24,976 bases of DNA from a virus. The stretch covers positions 1 through 24,976 of the IMG/VR virus record IMGVR_UViG_3300040751_002953; one strand, given 5' to 3'. Shown piece after piece: positions 1 to 6,209 of the stretch. The position numbers were made by a program, and so were the translations under genes. Under the pieces are notes generated by a model. It saw only the letters and a program-made list of their open reading frames with translations. It searched no databases and was not told where the DNA came from. Position 1 is the stretch's first letter. Each line of letters starts with the position of its first letter.

Positions 1-287
1 TTGAAGCAAAATACCTCACAGTATTACGTGAGATAGAACGCTGTCACAAATTGCTGGAACAGGATCAACATCCTGTGGAGCACGACAAGCAACTGAGAAA
101 TGCAGCTCGCCTGATGAGCAACAGTGAACTCAACAAAGAAGATCTGTCAGCAGACGAGATCTACGACATGCTGATTAAAATGAGTGAAGACGAAGTCAAA
201 AAGAAGATAGGTTTCTGGGCTATGCCACTTCCAGATTCAGATACCATAAATACTACTAAGACATACACAACAAAGCCCAGGCGGTAA
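1..287 (+). CDS. Hypothetical protein, 5'-truncated at window edge
   Basis: The reading frame is open from the left edge (first full codon at base 3) to the TAA at 285-287, giving 95 residues of an incomplete protein. An internal TTG at 51 is a possible start, but the open frame continues upstream of it, so truncation by the window is the simpler reading. The visible part is charged and largely helical in character, with an acidic segment (NKEDLSADEIYDMLIKMSED) and a basic, Thr-rich tail. I do not recognise a family. It ends two bases before the ClpX start, so it probably belongs to the same transcription unit. Confidence 0.7.
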   Translation, partial: EAKYLTVLREIERCHKLLEQDQHPVEHDKQLRNAARLMSNSELNKEDLSADEIYDMLIKMSEDEVKKKIGFWAMPLPDSDTINTTKTYTTKPRR

Positions 288-289
288 TA

Positions 290-1558
290 ATGACAGACAC
301 GAAAGAATTAAGTTGCAATTTTTGCGGAAAGTTTCGAGATCAGGTGGATAAACTGGTAGCAGGTCCTGGTGTCTACATCTGTAACGAATGTATTTCCATA
401 TCATATAAAATTATTGATCAGGAAACTTCAGTACCTACTGAATCAAACTTCGATATCCCCAGCCCACAGGAAATTAAAAACAAATTTGACGAGTATATAA
501 CTGGGCACCAGCAAGTAAAAGAAATGCTCAGTGTTAGTGCATACAACCACTATAAAAAAATTAAATTTGCTGACAATGGCATGCCGCTGGATAAGAGTAA
601 TATATTGCTAATAGGGCCTACTGGTACAGGCAAGACTCTGTTTGCTAAAACTCTGGCAAACATGATGCAAGTGCCTTTTGCTATTGCGGATGCAACCACA
701 CTCACAGAAAGTGGTTATGTGGGTGAAGATGTAGACAGTGTGCTGGAAAGACTTCTGAGTGCAAGTGATTACAATCTGGAAATGGCGCAACGTGGTATAA
801 TTTACATAGATGAAATAGACAAAAAGGCCAAACGCAGTGACACTGGCGCTAACACCAGAGATATCAGTGGCGAAGGTGTACAGCAAGCATTGCTCAGATT
901 GATTGAAGGCACAGTAAGTAAAATAAAAATCAGCGCACAAAAATATGGTGACGAGTTTGTGGAATTCGATACCAGTAATGTATTATTCATTGTGGGCGGT
1001 GCTTTTGTGGGAATCGAAAAAACCGTGCAGGAAAGAATTACCCGTAGCTCTAGCATAGGATTTGGTGCGAAAATTTCTTCCAGATCTAAAGATTTTGACA
1101 TCACTGATAAATTGATTTCAGATGATGTGGTAAAGTATGGATTGATACCAGAACTTGTGGGCAGACTACCCATTATTGGTGTACTGGAAAATCTTACTAA
1201 AGAACATCTACTTACCATTTTAATGAATATCAAACACAACGTGATTGATCAGACCAAACAACTACTGGAAATGGACGACATACAAATAAATTTTGGCGAT
1301 GAATACCTGGAAACCTGTGCAGAGTTGGCTATAGAAAAAAAGCTGGGCGCCAGAGCATTAAAAAGCATTGTGGAAGAAAGCATGATTAATTTGATGTTTA
1401 GAGCACCCGAACTCAGAAAAGCAGGTGTGGTTGCCATATGCCTGGATAAATATCCCAACAAGCCAGACAATAAACCCAGATTGGTTTATGAGAACGGCGA
1501 TCAGGAAACTGACACACACTACAGACTCTACAGAGGAGAGAATGAAAAAATATCATAA
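290..1558 (+). CDS. clpX: ATP-dependent Clp protease unfoldase subunit ClpX
   Basis: This AAA+ unfoldase recognises tagged proteins and threads them into ClpP. At 422 aa it is essentially the length of E. coli ClpX (424 aa). Visible parts in order are the zinc-binding domain (C9, C12, C31, C34), Walker A GPTGTGKT (109-116), pore loop GYVG (142-145), Walker B IIYIDE (170-175), the ClpP-docking IGF loop (256-258), an arginine finger in LVGRLP (R292) and the sensor-2 arginine in GARALKS (R355). The substrate-recognising RKH loop of bacterial ClpX is not recognisable: the segment at about 211-225 is shorter and lacks the RKH triplet. The gene lies about 19 kb from clpP in this window. The start ATG follows a weak purine stretch (AGGCGG). 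Its 3' end overlaps the bS21 gene by 17 bases. Confidence 0.97.
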   Translation: MTDTKELSCNFCGKFRDQVDKLVAGPGVYICNECISISYKIIDQETSVPTESNFDIPSPQEIKNKFDEYITGHQQVKEMLSVSAYNHYKKIKFADNGMPLDKSNILLIGPTGTGKTLFAKTLANMMQVPFAIADATTLTESGYVGEDVDSVLERLLSASDYNLEMAQRGIIYIDEIDKKAKRSDTGANTRDISGEGVQQALLRLIEGTVSKIKISAQKYGDEFVEFDTSNVLFIVGGAFVGIEKTVQERITRSSSIGFGAKISSRSKDFDITDKLISDDVVKYGLIPELVGRLPIIGVLENLTKEHLLTILMNIKHNVIDQTKQLLEMDDIQINFGDEYLETCAELAIEKKLGARALKSIVEESMINLMFRAPELRKAGVVAICLDKYPNKPDNKPRLVYENGDQETDTHYRLYRGENEKIS

Positions 1559-1877
1559 TGGTCCTGTAATACAGGGTGCAAAGGTTTACGTTAAAAATGA
1601 TGACGTAAATGGTGCCCTGAGAAAACTCAAAAAGATACTGGAAGGTGCAGATAGACAAAAAGAGCTCAGCAAGCGTGAGTATTTTGAAAAGCCCAGTATT
1701 ACCAGAAAACGCAACAAAGCCGCCGCCAAAAAACGCTCCCAAAAAGCAGAACGTCAGCGCCAATCTACAGGTGTTGCAAACAAAATCACTGGCGTAAAGT
1801 GGATGAAAAGCAAACGTAAGCGCAGACGTATACTGGATGCCGAAACAGCATTGACTTCTTATAAGCGAGGAAAATAA
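1542..1877 (+). CDS. rpsU: Ribosomal protein bS21 homologue with C-terminal extension
   Basis: bS21 is a small, exchangeable 30S protein located near the 3' end of 16S rRNA, where the mRNA Shine-Dalgarno site is paired. Residues about 14-68 match the bS21 pattern: a VYVKND strand, a helix with ALRKLKKI, then the hallmark REYFEKPSITRKRNKA (45-60) and a basic AAKKR helix. Bacterial bS21 is about 70 aa. This one is 111 aa, with about 40 extra basic residues (KSKRKRRR near 89-96). The start at 1542 is preceded by GAGGAGAG; an in-frame upstream extension from 1425 would lie inside clpX. It overlaps clpX by 17 bases and its TAATG is shared with the next gene. Viral bS21 proteins are known from marine phages (established). 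A role in favouring phage mRNA is inference. Confidence 0.88.
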   Translation: MKKYHNGPVIQGAKVYVKNDDVNGALRKLKKILEGADRQKELSKREYFEKPSITRKRNKAAAKKRSQKAERQRQSTGVANKITGVKWMKSKRKRRRILDAETALTSYKRGK

Positions 1878-2698
1878 TGAAGATAGTGATGGTTAGTGGA
1901 GGGTTTGATCCTATCCACAGTGGTCACATCGCCTATTTTGAATCTGCCAGGGAACTGGGAGATATTCTGGTAGTGGGTGTGAACTCAGATGCTTGGCTGG
2001 AACGTAAGAAAGGCCGCAGTTTCATGCCGCAAACCGAACGCAGTGCCATTGTGGAAAATTTGCAAATGGTGGACAACGTGGTGTGCATGACAGATGATAT
2101 GGATGCAGACGGAAGTGCAAGTGAATTTATATTGAGTGTGCTAAACAAGTATCAGAAAGAACCAGATATTGAATTTGTATTTGCCAATGGTGGTGATCGC
2201 ACATCAGACAACATTCCGGAAATGAATATCAAAGATAGCCGTTTGACATTTGCGTTTGGTGTTGGCGGTGAAGACAAAAAGAACAGCTCTAGTTGGATAT
2301 TACGTGAATGGAAGCACACTGTGGAAAAGCGGGTGTGGGGAGAATTCATAGACTTGTTCCAGGACGATGCTGTGAGAGTAAAAGAACTGGTGATTCAGCC
2401 AGGACAGGGAATCAGTTATCAACGCCACTTTAAACGTTCAGAAATCTGGTTTGTGAGCAAGGGTGTTATCAACGTTAAACATTCTATTGGCGACCCTGAC
2501 AATTACAGAATACACACACTGAAAGCAGATGACCAGATTCACATCAAAGAAGGTCAGTGGCACCAAGCATATAACCCATTTTACGAACCTGCACACATCA
2601 TTGAGATACAGTACGGTTCACAAACATCAGAAGACGACATAGAGAGATTGGAATATTATGAAAGCAGCAATGATACACGCACTGCGCAAGCGTTTTGA
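1877..2698 (+). CDS. Cytidylyltransferase-like domain fused to a type II phosphomannose isomerase-like cupin
   Basis: This is a two-domain protein of 273 aa. The N-terminal part (about 1-145) is a nucleotidyltransferase of the RfaE/TagD type: SGGFDPIHSGH carries the HxGH nucleotide-binding motif at 14-17, followed by GVNSDAWL and a GGDR segment (105-108). The C-terminal part (about 153-262) looks like a cupin related to the end of mannose-6-phosphate isomerase type II/mannose-1-phosphate guanylyltransferase, starting WGEFIDL and containing candidate metal ligands H184 and H229. Such proteins activate or isomerise sugars for surface glycans. The substrate cannot be read from sequence. It shares a TAATG junction with the bS21 gene, and its last 41 bases overlap the next gene. 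Confidence 0.8.
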   Translation: MKIVMVSGGFDPIHSGHIAYFESARELGDILVVGVNSDAWLERKKGRSFMPQTERSAIVENLQMVDNVVCMTDDMDADGSASEFILSVLNKYQKEPDIEFVFANGGDRTSDNIPEMNIKDSRLTFAFGVGGEDKKNSSSWILREWKHTVEKRVWGEFIDLFQDDAVRVKELVIQPGQGISYQRHFKRSEIWFVSKGVINVKHSIGDPDNYRIHTLKADDQIHIKEGQWHQAYNPFYEPAHIIEIQYGSQTSEDDIERLEYYESSNDTRTAQAF

Positions 2699-2858
2699 AG
2701 GCGAAATTGCCAGCGCACAAATGAATGTGGAAGTATATCTGCAAAATCCTACAGGTATTGGCGAGCATCCTGATATTGTGGAAGCAGTTGAGCAGGAACT
2801 TGCTAAGTTAGCAGAAGCAGACGAAAAACTGGAAACACTAAACAAATACTTCGGCTGA
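2658..2858 (+). CDS. Small conserved phage-type protein
   Basis: This 66-residue protein has the pattern IHALRKRFEGEIA followed by NVEVYLQNPTGIGEHPDIV and a helical, acidic C-terminus. I associate this pattern with small proteins of unknown function in T4-like phages (recalled, not verified). The ATG at 2658 overlaps the end of the cytidylyltransferase-cupin gene by 41 bases and is preceded by a GAGAGATT purine stretch. A later ATG at 2670 is a possible alternative start. No enzymatic motif is visible. Confidence 0.8.
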   Translation: MKAAMIHALRKRFEGEIASAQMNVEVYLQNPTGIGEHPDIVEAVEQELAKLAEADEKLETLNKYFG

Positions 2859-2864
2859 TAAATA
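2858..2864 (+). promoter_or_regulatory. ATAAATA late-promoter-like element
   Basis: ATAAATA overlaps the TGA of the preceding gene and lies 6 bases before the ATG at 2870. With T4 late-promoter geometry (element ending at about -6), transcription would begin at or next to that ATG. This is a single short A+T-rich match, so it is tentative. Confidence 0.3.
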
Positions 2865-2869
2865 ACAGT

Positions 2870-3031
2870 ATGGGACACCTGGAAGAAGAAGGATTCACAT
2901 ACTGGCAACATTTACAACGTGCATGGACGTTGAGCTTTGTGTGTTTCGTCCATGGATTATTCCCTTTTATATGGAAACACAAAGCAACGGAGATAATTAA
3001 CAGCAAATGGCCTATTCAGAAAAGGTACTAG
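2870..3031 (+). CDS. DUF6356-like mini-protein
   Basis: This 53-residue ORF reads MGHLEEEGFTYWQHLQRAW and then a hydrophobic LSFVCFVHGLFPFIW segment before a basic tail. The layout (HLxEEGxTYWxH, then a hydrophobic stretch with HGLFPF) matches the small family I know as DUF6356, sometimes annotated as capsule biosynthesis protein, which is found in bacteria and marine phages. The hydrophobic stretch could be a membrane-associated helix. Its last 25 bases overlap iscU in another frame. There is no Shine-Dalgarno sequence, and an ATAAATA element lies just upstream. Function is unknown. Confidence 0.7.
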   Translation: MGHLEEEGFTYWQHLQRAWTLSFVCFVHGLFPFIWKHKATEIINSKWPIQKRY

Positions 3032-3387
3032 ATCACTATGAGAATCCCAGGAATGTTGGAAAAATGGACGAAACTCAACCCGATGTTGGCACCGGGATGG
3101 TTGGAGCGCCAGCTTGCGGAGACGTCATGCGACTTCAAATACAAGTCGGAGATGACGGAATTATTAAGGACGCTAAATTCAAAACTTACGGATGCGGCAG
3201 TGCAATTGCTTCTAGCTCACTACTCACAGAATGGGTTCGAGGAAAAACCCTTGACCAAGCAGGAGAAATCCGCAATACACAAATTGCTGAAGAACTGGCA
3301 TTACCGCCAGTAAAAATACATTGCAGTGTGCTAGCAGAAGACGCAATTAAGGCCGCAATCAATGACTACAAGCGTAAGCACTCATGA
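3007..3387 (+). CDS. iscU: Iron-sulfur cluster assembly scaffold protein IscU
   Basis: IscU is the scaffold on which cysteine desulfurase and iron build a [2Fe-2S] cluster before transfer to carriers. All ligands are at the E. coli positions: C37 with D39 in ACGD, C63 in YGCGSA, and H105-C106 in IHCS. The LPPVK motif at 99-103, recognised by the chaperone HscA, is intact, so the protein should be able to engage the host HscA/HscB system. It is 126 aa, close to the 128 aa of E. coli IscU. A possible ribosome site CGGAGA lies 13 bases upstream. The gene overlaps the A-type carrier gene by ATGA, which suggests coupled translation. No cysteine desulfurase gene is present in the window, so sulfur would have to come from the host. 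Confidence 0.95.
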   Translation: MAYSEKVLDHYENPRNVGKMDETQPDVGTGMVGAPACGDVMRLQIQVGDDGIIKDAKFKTYGCGSAIASSSLLTEWVRGKTLDQAGEIRNTQIAEELALPPVKIHCSVLAEDAIKAAINDYKRKHS

Positions 3388-3704
3388 TCACAGTTGTACC
3401 AAAAGCCGCACACTGGGTAAAAAGCCAGTTGGAAAGCCGTGGCAGAGGCTTGGGTATTCGCCTGGGTGTGAAAACTGCTGGCTGTTCAGGATTCAAGTAT
3501 GTGTTGGAATTTGTGGACACACCAGAGGAATCAGATCATGTGTTTGAGCAACACGGTGTAAACTTCTATGTGGATCCAAAAAGTCTGTTAGCACTGGACG
3601 GCATGGAAGTGCAGTACAAAATCGAAGGCATTAACGAAGGCCTGGACTTCGTTAACCCAAATGTCACAGGTTCCTGTGGCTGTGGCGAAAGTTTCGCTGT
3701 ATAA
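3384..3704 (+). CDS. A-type Fe-S cluster carrier (IscA/ErpA/SufA family)
   Basis: This 106-residue protein has the A-type carrier layout, with [12 protein letters not shown] containing C34 and the C-terminal GSCGCGESF containing C98 and C100. These are the three conserved cysteines that bind iron or an Fe-S cluster. A-type carriers take clusters from IscU-like scaffolds and pass them to target enzymes. It is translationally coupled to iscU through an ATGA overlap. IscA, ErpA and SufA cannot be separated reliably by eye, so no symbol is given. The gene ends just upstream of a strong promoter. Confidence 0.93.
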   Translation: MITVVPKAAHWVKSQLESRGRGLGIRLGVKTAGCSGFKYVLEFVDTPEESDHVFEQHGVNFYVDPKSLLALDGMEVQYKIEGINEGLDFVNPNVTGSCGCGESFAV

Positions 3705-3721
3705 TCAATAACTTATAACTA

Positions 3722-3749
3722 TTGACAAATTTACAGAAACTTGTATAAT
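3722..3749 (+). promoter_or_regulatory. Consensus sigma-70 promoter
   Basis: TTGACA at 3722-3727 and TATAAT at 3744-3749 match both hexamers of the sigma-70 consensus, with a 16-base spacer. It lies in the 78-base gap after the Fe-S carrier gene. The expected start site is near 3756, about 27 bases before the ATG at 3783. Confidence 0.85.
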
Positions 3750-3782
3750 ATAAAAGTTACTGTAATTTTAGGGTATATTGAT

Positions 3783-4226
3783 ATGACTATGCACATGATT
3801 CAGGGCGTTAACACGCTAAACACTCGCAAGCGCAAGCCCAAGATGACCAAAGGCAACATGCAACGCTGGGCGCAGGAAATGCAACAGTATAACAAACGTG
3901 CTCGTCAGCAAGGTGATCAACAGCTCACACTGGACGAGTATATTGACTATGTGCATGGCAAAGGCTTGCCCAAGAAGCGCAAACAGGAGTTTCAAGCATA
4001 TCAGGGCAACACAAATGTAAACTATCGCAGTACTAGTCACATTCCCAGTGCTGACATGGCAAAAACGTCAATGACAGCCGCCAAGCAAGAGCCCATGCAG
4101 TACAGCGGTGAACGCAAACTGATGGGCATTGCCACTATGCACAAGAGCAACATGGTGCCAGTGTTTGAAGAGGACGATGGCAGCAAACAATACGCAAAAG
4201 ATCTTGCACGTATGAGGAGAAATTAA
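3783..4226 (+). CDS. Conserved phage-type protein of unknown function
   Basis: This 147-residue basic, Gln- and Met-rich protein has a C-terminal block SGERKLMGIATMHKSNMVPV. I associate the GIATMHKSN pattern with conserved hypothetical proteins of marine T4-like phages (recalled, not verified). The start at ATG 3783 is preferred over an in-frame TTG at 3741, because 3741 lies inside the promoter spacer and AGGG at 3770-3773 is well placed for 3783. The first half is strongly basic (NTRKRKPKMTKGNMQRW), which could allow nucleic acid or ribosome contact (inference). The stop shares TAATG with the methyltransferase gene. Confidence 0.8.
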   Translation: MTMHMIQGVNTLNTRKRKPKMTKGNMQRWAQEMQQYNKRARQQGDQQLTLDEYIDYVHGKGLPKKRKQEFQAYQGNTNVNYRSTSHIPSADMAKTSMTAAKQEPMQYSGERKLMGIATMHKSNMVPVFEEDDGSKQYAKDLARMRRN

Positions 4227-4972
4227 TGGTGTACAATTATAGCTTTGGTGTTCCCAGAGCTAATCGATTGGAATACTTAAAGGCTGCAACCAGTACAGAC
4301 AGCGTGAAAGGTTTGAGAATTCTGGATTGGGGTGGTAACAATGGCAATTTGTTACGAGATGGTTTAGAAACTGGGGAAATGTTTGAACATGATTATACGT
4401 GTATTGACGTAGATACAGATGTAATATCTGAATGTCGTGAAAAACATCCTGATGCAAACTGGATAATTAGACCTGTAACACACCCTGTGTACAATATGCA
4501 CCAGGCCGATCAGGATATAGACTTTGAGCCTCACCTGAACAAATATGATATTGTTTTTGCATACAGTGTTTATACTCACGACATATGGGAAAAAATGGAA
4601 CATGATCTGGACGTAATGTATGCAATGACTCGCCCTGGAGGCAAAGTTTGTTTTACATTTATTGATCCTGAAGTTGCACATGTATTCAGAATAAAGCGCA
4701 TCAGAGAATATGGTGAAAGTGTACCAGAGGACTCTTTTAAAGACATCAAAGACTGGATGTATTTCATAAACAACGATACACTTACCAAAAGTTATGAGCG
4801 TGAACTGGATTGTGATTATTTTATTGCAATTTTTAACACTGATTGGATTATGAAAAAGATCACAAAACGCTGGGCCCAATGCCAATTATACAAACCAGAT
4901 CTCACTAAAATTCAGGATTGGGCAACTGAAGCCTGGCAACCCAGCATAGTAATACATAAGCCTTATGACTGA
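4226..4972 (+). CDS. Class I SAM-dependent methyltransferase
   Basis: This 248-residue protein has a Rossmann-type methyltransferase core. Motif I ILDWGGNNGN is at 32-41, an acidic strand end CIDVD near 59-63 would bind the SAM ribose, FAYSVYTH corresponds to motif IV, and MTRPGGKVCFTF is the usual post-motif loop (xxPGG). The pattern fits small-molecule or carbohydrate methyltransferases rather than DNA methylases, since no DPPY/NPPY motif is present. The acceptor is unknown. It starts within the TAATG of the preceding gene, downstream of AGGAG, and overlaps the next gene by 8 bases. Confidence 0.85.
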   Translation: MVYNYSFGVPRANRLEYLKAATSTDSVKGLRILDWGGNNGNLLRDGLETGEMFEHDYTCIDVDTDVISECREKHPDANWIIRPVTHPVYNMHQADQDIDFEPHLNKYDIVFAYSVYTHDIWEKMEHDLDVMYAMTRPGGKVCFTFIDPEVAHVFRIKRIREYGESVPEDSFKDIKDWMYFINNDTLTKSYERELDCDYFIAIFNTDWIMKKITKRWAQCQLYKPDLTKIQDWATEAWQPSIVIHKPYD

Positions 4973-5210
4973 CAAAACCAGAAAGCAACCACCAGTACCA
5001 GAAAACTGGCAGACTCTGTTAACTGAACAACAGTTACTCAGCTTACAGGGATTGACAAATTTTGGATGGTATGTGTATTTTATCAGACGTCCCATGTTTC
5101 TGGAAAGCACAGTGGTATTAAAGCACGATTCTCTGGGATATCGTGTGTTAGAAGACGATGGATTTTTTGACAAACCTTTTTACGATTTAAGAGACGAAGA
5201 CTTTGAGTAG
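4965..5210 (+). CDS. Small hypothetical protein
   Basis: This is an 81-residue protein with LLSLQGLTNFGWYVYFIRRP followed by a strand-rich section (VVLKHDSLGYRVLEDDG) and an acidic end. No catalytic motif, signal peptide or transmembrane segment is visible. It sits between a methyltransferase and a membrane protein, with short overlaps on both sides (8 bases), consistent with one operon. I do not recognise a named family. Confidence 0.75.
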   Translation: MTDKTRKQPPVPENWQTLLTEQQLLSLQGLTNFGWYVYFIRRPMFLESTVVLKHDSLGYRVLEDDGFFDKPFYDLRDEDFE

Positions 5211-5601
5211 TAAAACAGACGAAATCAGAGAAGAAGCCAAGGAGCAGGTGAAAGACAGCGCAATGAGCGAGAGTGGCAAAAAGGCCATGCAGTTCATGTC
5301 TGAAAGAAATCGCTTGCGCCAAGAGCTACAGGAAATGGAGACTCTGGTTGAAGAACTCAGTCCTGTAACCAGCACTGGTAAGAGCGATGAATACGTAAAA
5401 TGGATTGCCACTGTGCTGGCTATTAGTGGCGTGTTCATGATTAGTGCTGAAATGGGCACCATAGGGCAGATATGCTACATGCTGAGTTCAGTGTGTTGGG
5501 TGTACGTTGGAGCTAGCTGGAATGACAAGGCTATCATGATTGGCAGCGCAATCACTGGCACCAGCGTGGCAATGAATTTAACCAAATATTTAATCACATA
5601 G
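5203..5601 (+). CDS. Membrane protein with N-terminal coiled coil
   Basis: This 132-residue protein starts at a TTG that overlaps the preceding stop. The first 55 residues are highly charged and helical (coiled-coil-like ERNRLRQELQEMETLVEEL). They are followed by hydrophobic segments at about 64-83, 87-106 and 108-128. This suggests a cytoplasmic helical domain anchored by two or three membrane spans. No family is recognised; a holin-like or envelope-remodelling role would be speculation. The stop codon lies within a perfect hairpin (5593-5614). Confidence 0.75.
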   Translation: MSSKTDEIREEAKEQVKDSAMSESGKKAMQFMSERNRLRQELQEMETLVEELSPVTSTGKSDEYVKWIATVLAISGVFMISAEMGTIGQICYMLSSVCWVYVGASWNDKAIMIGSAITGTSVAMNLTKYLIT

Positions 5602-5614
5602 TGTTTTATGTGAT
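5593..5614 (+). other. Perfect hairpin across a stop codon
   Basis: ATCACATA (5593-5600) and TATGTGAT (5607-5614) form an 8-base perfect stem with a 6-base loop. The stem includes part of the TAG at 5599-5601. No T run follows, so it is not a typical intrinsic terminator. Its distal arm abuts an ATAAATA element at 5613-5619. It may stabilise or bound an mRNA, or be a protein site. Confidence 0.5.
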
Positions 5615-5619
5615 AAATA
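5613..5619 (+). promoter_or_regulatory. ATAAATA late-promoter-like element upstream of hsp20
   Basis: ATAAATA occurs in the 97-base gap before the Hsp20 gene. T4-type geometry would start transcription near 5625, leaving a leader of about 74 bases that includes AAGGAG at 5687-5692. No convincing TTGACA/TATAAT pair is seen in this gap, so this is the best candidate promoter. It remains weak evidence. Confidence 0.35.
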
Positions 5620-5698
5620 AAATCGTAGATAAGATGTTTTATGCCAACAGGGTAAAGCATGGTCTACTAGTAAACTTGCTTAATAAAAGGAGATTACC

Positions 5699-6172
5699 AT
5701 GACAAGCAAACAATTACGTATCACTTCTGATCTTTTAAACTCACCACTATATAAAATGAGCGTCGGCTTTGACAGTCTTTTCAATGACTTCTTTGCAGCC
5801 AATCCTGCGATTGCTAACACTGGCGGATATCCTCCGTACAATGTTGCACGTATCACTGACGCTGACGAAAATGTTTCCTATGAAATCACATTCGCATGTG
5901 CTGGTTTCTCAGAGGATGACATCGAAGTCACAGTTGAAAACAATCAACTGATCGTGAAGGGTAACAGTGGTGTACTTGCTGAAGAAGCAGGAACCACAGT
6001 GGACTTCATCCACAAGGGCATTGCAGAGCGCAACTTTGAGCGCAAATTTAAACTTGCTGACAATGTTGTAGTCAGCGATGCAACCCTGAAAGATGGCATC
6101 CTCAAGGTGAAGTTTAATCAGGTTATTCCTGAAGAGCTGAAGCCAAAGCGTATTGCTATCAACACAAAGTAA
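5699..6172 (+). CDS. Small heat-shock protein, Hsp20/IbpA family
   Basis: This ATP-independent holdase keeps unfolding proteins soluble. The 157-residue protein has a short N-terminal arm, GGYPPYNV at the entry of the alpha-crystallin domain, AGFSEDDIEV, the conserved GIAERNFERKFKLAD strand region, ATLKDGILKV, and a C-terminal IxI motif (IAI, 152-154) used for oligomer assembly. The layout is IbpA-like. A strong ribosome site AAGGAG (5687-5692) lies 6 bases from the ATG. Hsp20 genes are common in marine T4-like phages (established). An intrinsic-terminator-like hairpin follows directly, so the gene may be expressed at a different level from clpS downstream. Confidence 0.95.
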   Translation: MTSKQLRITSDLLNSPLYKMSVGFDSLFNDFFAANPAIANTGGYPPYNVARITDADENVSYEITFACAGFSEDDIEVTVENNQLIVKGNSGVLAEEAGTTVDFIHKGIAERNFERKFKLADNVVVSDATLKDGILKVKFNQVIPEELKPKRIAINTK

Positions 6173-6180
6173 AAAACCCT

Positions 6181-6199
6181 GGGGGCTTCGGCCCCCTTT
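6181..6199 (+). terminator. Intrinsic terminator-like hairpin after hsp20
   Basis: GGGGGC (6181-6186), loop TTCG and GCCCCC (6191-6196) form a perfect 6-base G+C stem with a stable tetraloop, followed by only three T residues and preceded by an A run. The short T tract suggests partial termination. The clpS ribosome site follows immediately. Confidence 0.75.
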
Positions 6200-6209
6200 C
6201 GAGGACAAC

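Noticed and set aside
802-1239. Long minus-strand frame opposite clpX and similar antisense frames elsewhere.
   Set aside because: They lie opposite well-supported genes, have no recognisable motif, and no ribosome site or operon context supports them.
1425-1541. Upstream extension of the bS21 gene inside clpX.
   Set aside because: The bS21 fold is complete from 1542, which has GAGGAGAG upstream; the extra residues do not match bS21.
3038-3313. Alternative frame of 91 codons inside iscU.
   Set aside because: It overlaps a gene with all catalytic residues conserved and has no supporting ribosome site.
3741-3782. TTG-initiated N-terminal extension of the conserved protein at 3783.
   Set aside because: The extension would overlap the spacer and -10 box of the consensus promoter at 3722-3749, and a ribosome site fits ATG 3783.
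5054-5083. TTGACA at about 5054-5059 as a promoter inside the small gene at 4965.
   Set aside because: No acceptable -10 hexamer occurs at 16-18 bases, and no gene start follows at a suitable distance.
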